Source of the DNA: an uncultured Gemmiger sp.
GTDB taxonomy: Bacteria > Bacillota > Clostridia > Oscillospirales > Ruminococcaceae
Direction: 5' to 3'
DNA length: 64,000 nt
Assembly: GCA_944388175.1 (NCBI GenBank)
Contig: CALXHR010000001.1
Span: 62,001 to 126,000, forward strand
The translations under genes and the position numbers were made by a program. Positions 25,575 through 35,345 of the stretch are shown here, one piece after another. The notes beneath the pieces are model-generated. The model was not told where the DNA came from, did not search any database, and worked only from the letters and a program-made list of their open reading frames with translations. Within the stretch, counting starts at the first letter, position 1, and each line of letters starts with the position of its first letter.

Positions 25575-26483
25575 TTAAAAAATCGTTTCGATCTGTTTGC
25601 GGCTTTGCGGGGTCGAGTAAATCCACTTTTTGATGCGCCCGCGCGTCACAAAGTAATGGGGTTCAAACCGGAGCGGCTGGCCCAGGTTTTTGTTGACGAC
25701 TACGAGTTTGATCTTCATTTTATCCGGCAGGATGCTTTTGATGTACACGCTGACCGCCTGCCCGGGCCGCAGCGTGGGGTCGGCTTCCGCCAGGCCCGCC
25801 AGGTTGGGCGCGATCTCAATAAAGACGCCGTATTCCTCCACACTGCGCACAATGCCCACCACGGTCTCGCCGGGGGCAAAGCAGGCCGCGTTTTCGCTCC
25901 AGGTGCCCAGCAGTTCGCGCAGCGTCAGCACAATGCGCCCCTGCGCGTCCCGGCTTTTGACGGCGCACAGCAGCTGCTGGCCAACCTGTACGCGGTCGCC
26001 GGGCGAAGCGATGCGGGAGACCGAAAGGCAGTCGATGGGCAGCAACGCCGAAATGCCGCAGCCCACATCACAGAACGCCCCGAAATTTTCAATGTGGGTC
26101 ACGGTGCAGGGGATCACGCTGCCGGTCTCCAGAGTGTCCAGGTATTGGCGGCGGCAGGCGCGCTGTGCGGCGGCGCGGGAGAGCAGGTAGGTTTCCTCAT
26201 CGTTTTCCTCGGGCATCGTCCCGGTGATGACAAAACAGGTCGGCCGCCCCACCCGCGTGAGCACTGCAATGTCCTTGATGGTTTCCCCCGGGGCGGTATC
26301 CAGGCATTCGTCATGGGGCATGTACCCGCGCTGGCCGCCCAGTTCAAAGCGCAGGCGGTGGTCGGTGTCATAGGCCAGGGCGGTACTTTGTAAAATTTCT
26401 CCGGTGCTGATGCAGCGGTTCAGTTCTGCCCGGGTCAGGTGGTTGGCGTTGCGGCAAAGGCCTTCGGCGCGATATTCCAACAT
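25575..26483 (-). CDS. S1 RNA-binding domain protein (RpsA-like)
   Basis: A 302-residue protein with tandem S1-type OB folds: one degenerate near residues 20–110, a clear one at about 118–190 (GSVIPCTVTHIENFGAFCDVG... VGQQLLCAVKSRDAQGRIVLTLREL) and another at about 200–262 (GETVVGIVRSVEEYGVFIEIAPNLAGLAE). Such proteins bind single-stranded RNA; in Clostridia they are often named 30S ribosomal protein S1-like, but this one is shorter than full S1. The ATG at 26483 follows TGAGGA. It is followed by the DUF4364 gene on the same strand. Confidence 0.82.
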   Translation of the reverse strand: MLEYRAEGLCRNANHLTRAELNRCISTGEILQSTALAYDTDHRLRFELGGQRGYMPHDECLDTAPGETIKDIAVLTRVGRPTCFVITGTMPEENDEETYLLSRAAAQRACRRQYLDTLETGSVIPCTVTHIENFGAFCDVGCGISALLPIDCLSVSRIASPGDRVQVGQQLLCAVKSRDAQGRIVLTLRELLGTWSENAACFAPGETVVGIVRSVEEYGVFIEIAPNLAGLAEADPTLRPGQAVSVYIKSILPDKMKIKLVVVNKNLGQPLRFEPHYFVTRGRIKKWIYSTPQSRKQIETIF

Positions 26484-26556
26484 TTTTGGTTCCTCATTTC
26501 TTGTGGTTTTCCGCCTGCGCCAAGGCAAGCGGTCAATAAACTTTTATGCGGCGGGT

Positions 26557-26585
26557 TTGCAAAACAATACCCGCTGTACTATAAT
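26557..26585 (+). promoter_or_regulatory. Promoter of the DUF951–prfA operon
   Basis: TTGCAA, a 17-base spacer and a perfect TATAAT lie 39 bases before the DUF951 start. Confidence 0.75.
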
Positions 26586-26624
26586 AGGAGAGCAAAATTG
26601 TGCGTAGGAAAGGCGGTGGCTTTT

Positions 26625-26813
26625 ATGGACGTCCGTGTCGGCGATGTGATCCAGACCAAAAAGGCGCACCCCTGCGGTGCAAACCGTTTCGATGTGCTGC
26701 GCGTGGGGATGGATTTCAAAATCCGCTGCCAGGGCTGCGGGCATGAGATCATGCTGCCGCGCGCCAAGATTGAGCGCAATATCAAAAAGGTTCTGCGCGC
26801 GGGCGAAGCATAG
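26625..26813 (+). CDS. DUF951 family small protein
   Basis: A 62-residue basic protein starting MDVRVGDVIQTKKAHPCG and containing CQGCGHEIMLPR, the exact layout of DUF951, a Firmicutes family with a Cys-x2-Cys knuckle and a small SH3-like fold; related proteins are suspected nucleic-acid binders. The ATG has an AAAGGCGG site. It heads an operon with prfA, sua5 and coaE. The function is not known. Confidence 0.88.
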   Translation: MDVRVGDVIQTKKAHPCGANRFDVLRVGMDFKIRCQGCGHEIMLPRAKIERNIKKVLRAGEA

Positions 26814-26859
26814 CTGTACAGCGCCCCCACAAAACGATTGGGAATGCGAGGAGCCTGCC

Positions 26860-27939
26860 ATGAACCCGTTTTCTGAACTGCATGAGGTCGAGCGCCGGTA
26901 TGAGGAGCTCGCCCACCGCATGTCCACGCCGGAAGCGGCCGCCCATGCGGACGACTACGCGCGGATGATGCGTGACTACAAAGAACTGACCCCCTTAGTG
27001 GAAGAATATCGCCGGTATACCGCCCTGCAGCGCGAACAGCAGGAAGCGAACGCGCTATTGCAGCAGGAGACGGACCCGGATTTCAAAGCTATGGTACAGC
27101 AGGAACTCTGCGAAATCAGCCGGAATCTGACGCAGAGCGAAGAGGAATTGCGCCTGCTGCTGGTGCCAAAAGATGCCGACGATGAAAAAAGCGTGATCCT
27201 GGAAATTCGCGCCGGCGCCGGCGGCGAGGAAGCCGCCCTGTTTGCGCACAGCCTGTGGCGCATGTATGCGATGTACGCCGCCAAGCGCGGCTGGGCGTGC
27301 GAAACGCTGAACGCCAACGAGACGGAACTGGGCGGCGTCAAAGAGATTGTTTGCTCGGTAGAAGGCGCCGGCGTGTACAGCCGCCTGAAATTTGAAAGCG
27401 GCGTCCACCGCGTGCAGCGCGTGCCGGAGACCGAGACCCAGGGGCGCATCCACACCTCGACGGTCACGGTGGCCGTGATGCCGGAAGCCGAGGAAATAGA
27501 ACTGGAACTGGACCCCAAAGACCTGCGCATCGACACGTTTCGCTCGTCCGGCGCAGGCGGCCAGCACATCAACAAGACCTCGTCGGCCATCCGTGTGACC
27601 CACCTGCCCACCGGGATGGTGGTGGAATGCCAGGACCAGCGCAGCCAGCGCGAAAACAAAGAGCGCGCGTTAAAAGTGCTGCGCAGCCGCCTGCTGCAGC
27701 AAAAGCAGGCGGCCTACGACGAAGCGTACAATGCGGACCGCCAGCGCCAGGTCGGTACCGGCGACAGAAGCGAGAAAATCCGCACCTACAACTTCCCGCA
27801 GGACCGTGTGACCGACCACCGCATCAGCCTGACGCTGCGCAACCTGCAAGGCGTGCTGGACGGCGACCTGGACCGCGTGGTGGAACCGTTGACCCTGGCG
27901 GACCGCGAACGAAAACTGAAACAGCAAAACGAGGAATAA
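26860..27939 (+). CDS. prfA: Peptide chain release factor 1
   Basis: A 359-residue translation termination factor for UAA and UAG. The GGQ motif that triggers peptidyl-tRNA hydrolysis is present (SSGAGGQHINKT), and the length is normal. The ATG at 26860 has GAGGAG upstream; the longer opening reaches back through the DUF951 gene and is rejected. It is followed three bases later by sua5, a frequent bacterial pairing. No separate prmC methyltransferase gene is adjacent here. Confidence 0.97.
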   Translation: MNPFSELHEVERRYEELAHRMSTPEAAAHADDYARMMRDYKELTPLVEEYRRYTALQREQQEANALLQQETDPDFKAMVQQELCEISRNLTQSEEELRLLLVPKDADDEKSVILEIRAGAGGEEAALFAHSLWRMYAMYAAKRGWACETLNANETELGGVKEIVCSVEGAGVYSRLKFESGVHRVQRVPETETQGRIHTSTVTVAVMPEAEEIELELDPKDLRIDTFRSSGAGGQHINKTSSAIRVTHLPTGMVVECQDQRSQRENKERALKVLRSRLLQQKQAAYDEAYNADRQRQVGTGDRSEKIRTYNFPQDRVTDHRISLTLRNLQGVLDGDLDRVVEPLTLADRERKLKQQNEE

Positions 27940-27942
27940 CGC

Positions 27943-28962
27943 ATGCAAACACAGGTCTTACCTGTCAATGAACAAAGCATCGCCCTGGCGGCCCGGCTGC
28001 TGCAGCAGGGCGAATTGGTGGCGCTGCCGACCGAAACGGTCTACGGCATTGCGGCCGACGCCCGCAACGGCAAGGCGGTGCGCAAAATTTTTGCCGCTAA
28101 AGGCCGCCCGCAGGATAACCCCCTGATCGTGCATATCTGCGGCATGCAGATGCTGGAGGGCATCGTGGCGGAAGTGCCGCCGCGCGCACGCAAACTGGCG
28201 GCGGCGTTCTGGCCCGGGCCGTTGACGATGGTGATGCCGCGCGGGGAAGAGGTCAGCGATGTGACCTGCGCGGGGCTCGATACCGTCGGCGTGCGCATGC
28301 CTTCGCACCCGGTGGTGCAGGCGGTCATCCGTGCCAGCGGGGTGGCGTTTGCCGCGCCGTCGGCCAATCTTTCGGGCAAGCCCAGTCCCACCAACGCGCA
28401 GGATACGCTAGCCGATATGGACGGCCGCCTGCCGCTGATTCTGGACGGCGGCGAAAGCGCCGTCGGGGTGGAGTCTACGGTGGTATCTGTCACCGGGGAA
28501 CACCCGGTCTTGCTGCGCCCCGGGTATATCACCAAGGAGCAGATGGAAACGGTGCTGGGCGAGGAAGTGCTGGTCAGCCCGGCCATTTTGGAAAAACTCA
28601 AAGAAGGGGAAGTTGCACGTTCCCCGGGCATGAAATACAAGCACTACGCCCCCAAAGCGCAGGTGACCATTTTGCAGGGCGATTTTGCGGCCTACCGCCA
28701 GTATGTGGCGCAGCACGCCGGGCCGGGGGTCTGGGCGCTGTGTTTTGACGGCGAGGGCGCGCAGCTGCCGGTGCCGTATATTGAGTATGGCCGCGACCAT
28801 GACGGCGCGGCCCAGGCCCACCACCTGTTTACCGCCTTGCGGGAACTGGACCGCAACGGCGCGCAGGTCGTCTATGCGCGCTGCCCCGAGCAGGACGGCG
28901 TTTCGATGGCCGTGTACAACCGTTTGATCCGCGCGGCGGCGTTCCGGGTGGTGAATGTATGA
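27943..28962 (+). CDS. Threonylcarbamoyl-AMP synthase (Sua5/YwlC type)
   Basis: Makes threonylcarbamoyl-AMP from threonine, bicarbonate and ATP for the t6A37 modification of ANN-decoding tRNAs. The 339-residue protein has the YrdC domain in its first 200 residues (LPTETVYGIAADARNGKAV, KGRPQDNPLIVHI, SANLSGKPSPTNAQDT) and the extra C-terminal Sua5 domain linked by SPGMKYKHYAPKA. It starts three bases after prfA and overlaps coaE by four bases. A TsaD-type paralogue lies at 47.2 kb. Confidence 0.94.
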   Translation: MQTQVLPVNEQSIALAARLLQQGELVALPTETVYGIAADARNGKAVRKIFAAKGRPQDNPLIVHICGMQMLEGIVAEVPPRARKLAAAFWPGPLTMVMPRGEEVSDVTCAGLDTVGVRMPSHPVVQAVIRASGVAFAAPSANLSGKPSPTNAQDTLADMDGRLPLILDGGESAVGVESTVVSVTGEHPVLLRPGYITKEQMETVLGEEVLVSPAILEKLKEGEVARSPGMKYKHYAPKAQVTILQGDFAAYRQYVAQHAGPGVWALCFDGEGAQLPVPYIEYGRDHDGAAQAHHLFTALRELDRNGAQVVYARCPEQDGVSMAVYNRLIRAAAFRVVNV

Positions 28963-29564
28963 AGATTATCGGAATCACCGGGCGTTCGGGCTGCGGCAAA
29001 TCCAGTGCGACAAAATTTTTGGCGCAGCAGGGGTATCCTTGTATCGACGCCGACCAGGTCGCGCGGGAGGTACTGTTGCCCGGCTCGCCCTGCTTAGCCG
29101 CACTGCAAGCGCATTTTGGCGCCGATATTCTGGATGAGACCGGTGCGCTGCGCCGCCGCCTGCTGGCGGACCGCGCCTTTGCCACGCCGGAGGGTACCCG
29201 CATCTTGACCGAGTTGACGCAGCCGGAGATTTTGCGCCGCATCGAAACAGACTTGCAGCGCGCGCAGGAAACCGGCGCCGAACTCGCGTTCGTGGACGGC
29301 GCGGTCATTGTCGGCTCGCCGTTTGAAGCGCGCTGTGACGAGCTGGTACTCATCACGGCCCCTTATGAAGTCAGCGTACAGCGCATCTGCGCGCGGGACG
29401 GCATCGCACCGAAGATGGCACGCCGCCGCCTGGACGCCCAGACACCGCTGGAACAGCTGCGTGCCGCAGCCACGGTAGAGATCGTGAACGACGGCACGCC
29501 CCAACAACTGCAACGACGGATCAGAGACCTGTTACAGGCTTTGAGAAAGGAGGAACATGACTAG
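28959..29564 (+). CDS. coaE: Dephospho-CoA kinase
   Basis: A 201-residue cytoplasmic kinase for the last step of coenzyme A synthesis. The P-loop is GRSGCGKSSA (8–17) and the following CIDADQVAREV is the family signature. The ATG overlaps the sua5 stop (ATGA) and the stop overlaps the next gene by eight bases, so the whole run from DUF951 to the transglycosylase is one unit. Confidence 0.95.
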   Translation: MKIIGITGRSGCGKSSATKFLAQQGYPCIDADQVAREVLLPGSPCLAALQAHFGADILDETGALRRRLLADRAFATPEGTRILTELTQPEILRRIETDLQRAQETGAELAFVDGAVIVGSPFEARCDELVLITAPYEVSVQRICARDGIAPKMARRRLDAQTPLEQLRAAATVEIVNDGTPQQLQRRIRDLLQALRKEEHD

Positions 29565-30144
29565 ACGCAAGGCTTTGCCGTGGGCGCTGCCGGTCATACT
29601 GGCCGTATTGCTGGCCCTGTTTTTGCTGGGCACCGCGCTGTTTTCCGGGTTCCAGCCAAAAATTGAACAGTGGGAATACCCGCAGCAATATCCGGAATAT
29701 GTGACCTACTACGCCGACAAATATGACATCGACCCGTTGATCCTGTATGCATTTATCCGCACCGAGAGCAATTTCGACCCCATGGCGGAATCTGACGCCG
29801 GGGCGCGCGGCCTGATGCAGATCACCGAAGTGACGTTCGAGTGGATCAAATCCAACATCGCGCCCACCGAACCGCTGACGTTCGACGATCTCTATGACCC
29901 CGAGACCAACATCCGTTTCGGCAGTTATTTTGTCAGTTACTGCCTGCTGCGCTACCAGGACGACCTGCCCACGGCGGCCGCCGCCTACCACAGCGGGTGG
30001 GGGACCGTCGACGAACTGCTTGCCCAGACGGAATACTCTGCCGACGGGAAAACGCTGGATCATTACCCGTACCCCCAGATGCGGCGGTATGTGCAAAAGA
30101 TCACCCATAGCTACCAACGCTATCAGGAGATATATCACGAATGA
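29557..30144 (+). CDS. Membrane-anchored lytic transglycosylase (SLT/MltC-like)
   Basis: A 195-residue enzyme expected to cleave peptidoglycan glycan strands outside the membrane. An N-terminal anchor (residues 10–32) is followed by a transglycosylase domain with the catalytic Glu in FIRTESNFDPMAESDAGARG (Glu70), the GLMQIT motif and AAYHSGWG, where the usual Asn of AYNxG is His. It overlaps coaE and precedes the aminopeptidase gene by 24 bases. AAGGAGG precedes its ATG. Confidence 0.92.
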   Translation: MTRRKALPWALPVILAVLLALFLLGTALFSGFQPKIEQWEYPQQYPEYVTYYADKYDIDPLILYAFIRTESNFDPMAESDAGARGLMQITEVTFEWIKSNIAPTEPLTFDDLYDPETNIRFGSYFVSYCLLRYQDDLPTAAAAYHSGWGTVDELLAQTEYSADGKTLDHYPYPQMRRYVQKITHSYQRYQEIYHE

Positions 30145-30168
30145 AGGAAAGGGAAAGGAAGTTTATCG

Positions 30169-31560
30169 ATGCAAACGACCGAACAACTCAAAGCACTCTT
30201 GTACAAAAATGAGACCGTGGCCGACACCGCGCCCGAAGCGCTGGCGGCCGCGCAGGAATTCTGCGAGGGTTACAAAACCTTTTTGGACAACGCCAAGACC
30301 GAGCGCGAAGCGACCGCCTACAGCGAGAAACTGTTGCTGGATGCCGGGTACCGCGCCTTTGTGCCGGGCCAGAAACTGGAACCCGGCGCCAAAGTGTACG
30401 CCATCAACCGCCGCAAGTGCGTGCTGGCCGCGACCATTGGCACCAAGCCGCTGGAGGAAGGGTTCCACCTCAATATCGCGCATATCGATTCGCCCCGGCT
30501 GGACCTGCGCCCGGTGCCGGTGTTTGAAAAAGAGGGCCTTGGCTACCTGCGCACCCACTATTACGGCGGCGTGCGCAAATACCAGTGGCCGACCATCCCG
30601 CTGGCGCTGCACGGCGTGATCTGCCGCGCCGACGGCAGCAAGGTGGAGGTATGCATTGGCGAGAACGAAAACGACCCGGTGTTTTGCATCACCGACCTGC
30701 TGCCGCACCTGGGCGCCAAGCAGAACGAAAAGAAACTGTCGGAGGGCATCACGGCGGAGGACCTCAACGTTCTGATTGCTTCGCAGCCCATTGCCGACAA
30801 GGACGCCGAAAAGCGCATCAAGCTCAACATTTTGGGCATGCTGCACGAAGCCTACGGCATCACTGAGCGTGATTTCACCCGTGCCGAGATCGAGGTCGTG
30901 CCCGCGTTCAAGGCGCGGGATATCGGCCTGGACCGCGCCATGATCGGCGCGTACGGCCACGACGACCGCGTCGACGCTTACCCGGCGCTGATGGCGGAAA
31001 TCGGCGTGCAGGCCCCGGCCTACACCACGGTCTGTGTGCTGACGGATAAAGAGGAAACGGGTTCTGACGGCGTGACCGGGCTCAACAGCATGTATACCTT
31101 CCACTTCCTGCAGCAGCTGTGCGCGGCGCAGGGGGCCGATTACATCACGGCCTGCAAGGCAGCCAAATGCCTTTCGGCCGACGTGACCGCTGCCTACGAC
31201 CCCACGTTTGCCGACGCTTTTGAGCCGGACAACGCCACCTACGCCGGCCGCGGCGTGGCGATTTACAAGTACACGGGTTCGCGCGGCAAATCCGGTACCA
31301 ACGACGCGCCGGCCGAGCTCGTGAGCTACCTGACCCGCCTGATGGACCGCAATGGCGTGGTGTGGCAGATTGGCGAGATGGGCAAGCTGGACCTTGGCGG
31401 CGGCGGTACCGTTGCCAAGTATGTCGCCAACCAGGACATCGACACCATCGATATCGGCGTGCCGGTGCTCTCGATGCACGCGCCGTTTGAGGTTGTCTCC
31501 AAGGCGGATGTGTACATGGCGTACCGCACGTTCAAAGCATTCTGCGAGGATGCAGAGTAA
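30169..31560 (+). CDS. M18 family aminopeptidase
   Basis: A 463-residue cytoplasmic zinc aminopeptidase of the aspartyl/aminopeptidase I family. Metal ligands appear in NIAHIDSPRLDLRP (His and Asp region near residue 105), TDKEETGSDGVTG (about 294–306) and the C-terminal PVLSMHAPFEV. Length and order of motifs fit. The ATG has GGAAAGGAAG upstream. It is followed by a terminator at 31576. A role in peptide turnover is the family expectation. Confidence 0.92.
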   Translation: MQTTEQLKALLYKNETVADTAPEALAAAQEFCEGYKTFLDNAKTEREATAYSEKLLLDAGYRAFVPGQKLEPGAKVYAINRRKCVLAATIGTKPLEEGFHLNIAHIDSPRLDLRPVPVFEKEGLGYLRTHYYGGVRKYQWPTIPLALHGVICRADGSKVEVCIGENENDPVFCITDLLPHLGAKQNEKKLSEGITAEDLNVLIASQPIADKDAEKRIKLNILGMLHEAYGITERDFTRAEIEVVPAFKARDIGLDRAMIGAYGHDDRVDAYPALMAEIGVQAPAYTTVCVLTDKEETGSDGVTGLNSMYTFHFLQQLCAAQGADYITACKAAKCLSADVTAAYDPTFADAFEPDNATYAGRGVAIYKYTGSRGKSGTNDAPAELVSYLTRLMDRNGVVWQIGEMGKLDLGGGGTVAKYVANQDIDTIDIGVPVLSMHAPFEVVSKADVYMAYRTFKAFCEDAE

Positions 31561-31575
31561 GATACATAAAACCGA

Positions 31576-31616
31576 CCGCAGCGCGGACCCCGGTAGGGGC
31601 CCGCGCTGCGGCGTTT
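31576..31616 (+). terminator. Terminator of the DUF951–aminopeptidase operon
   Basis: A perfect 11-bp stem (CCGCAGCGCGG / CCGCGCTGCGG) followed by CGTTTT lies 16 bases after the aminopeptidase. Confidence 0.85.
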
Positions 31617-31670
31617 TGCTGCTTTATTTTGGCTGTGCACAGTGCACCGGGGAAGCAAAAGACAAAAGAA

Positions 31671-31700
31671 AAAAGACCGTTCCTTGCGAAACGGTCTTTT
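31671..31700 (-). terminator. Terminator of the tRNA-Ala gene
   Basis: An 11-bp stem (AAAAGACCGTT / AACGGTCTTTT) followed on the minus strand by a T-run lies directly after the tRNA. Confidence 0.85.
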
Positions 31701-31702
31701 TG

Positions 31703-31778
<76 letters not shown>

Positions 31779-31816
31779 ACGGGTACGTCCGGGCAATATC
31801 CCTGACGACGCTAGCT

Positions 31817-31845
31817 ATTATAGCAAAGCGTTCCCGGCTTGTCAA
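31817..31845 (-). promoter_or_regulatory. Promoter of tRNA-Ala
   Basis: On the minus strand a perfect TTGACA (31845–31840), a 17-base spacer and a perfect TATAAT (31822–31817). Confidence 0.9.
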
Positions 31846-31959
31846 GCTGTTTTTTTACAGGTTTTGCGCAAGGCAAAGGGACACCGCAGGACGCCTGCGG
31901 CCAAACCGCGGCCAACGGGCATAGTATGGCAGGGATACCACAAAAAAGGGGGGCTGCCT

Positions 31960-32591
31960 GTGCGCCGCAAACAAACGGCAGGCCGCCGGCGGTTGCCGCT
32001 GCGCCTGTACGCCGCCGCGCTGGCGGCTGCCGCCACAGCCGCGATGCTGTGGTTCAACGCCTATGTCAACACCGAGATCAAACCGGAACTGCAACAACTG
32101 GCCGAGTATTATGCCTGTGCCGCAACGCTGGAAACCATGCACCGCGCCGTGCAGCAGACGCTGCAGGAACAGACGGCGCTGCGTGAAACGCTGTACCGGG
32201 GCGAAACCGACTGCCTGCAGCTGGATGCGGCGTCAGCCAACCGCCTGCGCAGCGCGTTGATCGCAGAGATCGAAACGCAGATCGCCCTGCTGCCGCAGCA
32301 GGAATACAGCATCCCGTTTGGCAGCCTGACCGGCAATTCACTGCTCAGCGGCTGGGGGCCGGGGTGGGCCATAACGCTGCAGCCGCAAGGGTATGTGCAG
32401 GCGGAATGGGAGGAAACGACGGAATCGCTTTCCATCAATACCACACGCGTCAGCGCCGCGCTGGTATTGACAGTGACGGTAAACATGATTTTGGACGGGC
32501 GCACCGAGACGTTGACGGTCCGCGATACGGTACCCCTGGCCAGCGTGCTGCTGCGTGGGGACACGCCGCAAGTCTATGCGGCGGCGCTGGA

Positions 32592-32595
<4 letters not shown>
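31960..32595 (+). CDS. yunB: Sporulation protein YunB
   Basis: A 211-residue protein with one N-terminal transmembrane segment (about residues 14–33, then FNAYVNTEIKPELQQLAEYYA) and a beta-rich extracytoplasmic domain with FGSLTGNSLLSGWGPG and LTVTVNMILDGRTET. These are the YunB family features; in Bacillus it is a sigma-E gene needed for efficient sporulation. The GTG at 31960 follows AAGGGGGG eight bases upstream; earlier in-frame codons lie close to the tRNA promoter and are rejected. It precedes ligA. Confidence 0.82.
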
Positions 32596-34645
<2,050 letters not shown>

Positions 34646-34785
34646 CCCTCAAACAGACTCGCTGCCAGGGGAACGTTGTGTAAGCTGTACAATCTGAGCG
34701 TCAAGGTCACCGCCGTTTCGCTCATAAAATGGCAGCGGCACCGCACCCGGCTTTGTTGTGCGGGCGATGCGAACCTGCGACAATG

Positions 34786-34830
34786 CAAAAAAGAGAGCCT
34801 GCGGATAAAAATCCATCGGCTCTCTTTTTG
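34786..34830. terminator. Bidirectional terminator between ligA and the ribbon-helix-helix gene
   Basis: A 7-bp stem (GAGAGCC / GGCTCTC) with an inner GGAT/ATCC pairing, an A-run before and TTTTT after it. Confidence 0.8.
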
Positions 34831-34837
34831 TTATATT

Positions 34838-35020
34838 CTATTTTTCGTCTTTGAGTTCCATGTGGTCCAGCGCATACCGCAAGGCCATGCTGATCAGTTC
34901 ATTTCGGGAACGGTTGGTCTTGGCGGCCAGGTCATTGTATTCTTCCTGCAAGGTTCTGTCTATACGTATCGTCATGGTGACGGTTTTATCTTCTTTTGGT
35001 GTCACGATAAATTTATCCAT
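34838..35020 (-). CDS. Small ribbon-helix-helix (CopG/Arc-like) DNA-binding protein
   Basis: A 60-residue protein with a strand (VTMTIRIDRTL, about residues 14–24) followed by two helices (QEEYNDLAAKT and SRNELISMALRYAL), the fold of CopG/MetJ/Arc repressors. GGGGGCT precedes the ATG. No toxin gene is adjacent. It is divergent from the four-gene acyl-transfer operon across 325 bases and is the only regulator nearby, so control of that operon is plausible but unproven. Confidence 0.8.
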   Translation of the reverse strand: MDKFIVTPKEDKTVTMTIRIDRTLQEEYNDLAAKTNRSRNELISMALRYALDHMELKDEK

Positions 35021-35345
35021 AATGCAGCCCCCTTTGTATCAGTTTCAATTCCATTATAGGGTTGACGCAATGCGCAAAACTATATCACAATAAGAGTTAT
35101 AAAAGCACTGTACATTTGTGTTACAATCTGCTATAATGCGGTTGTCGACGATTTCGCCGGGGAGCATAGGGGCGTCAGGCAAGGGCAGAAAGGCTGCAGA
35201 AAGCCTGTTGTGCAAGGCGTTGCCGGCGGCCGGGGCGAGCGATATAAAGCTTGCATTAAAATTTGCACTACTATAATAATATTAGCGATGTTGTTTCGAC
35301 GGAATCAGACGGATTTCTACTTCAAAGCTACGGGAAGGGACCAAA
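35021..35345. other. Intergenic control region and 5' leader of the acyl-transfer operon
   Basis: No gene is seen in these 325 bases. A plus-strand promoter (TGTACA-17-TATAAT, 35109–35137) would give a leader of about 200 bases containing a nested hairpin: CAGGC/GCCTG (35176–35180 with 35203–35207) around GCAG/CTGC. A second AT-rich stretch near 35251–35277 (TTGCAT, 15 bases, TATAAT) could be an alternative promoter with a poor spacer. Confidence 0.5.
35109..35137 (+). promoter_or_regulatory. Candidate promoter of the acyl-transfer operon
   Basis: TGTACA, a 17-base spacer and a perfect TATAAT, about 210 bases before the first gene. Confidence 0.6.
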
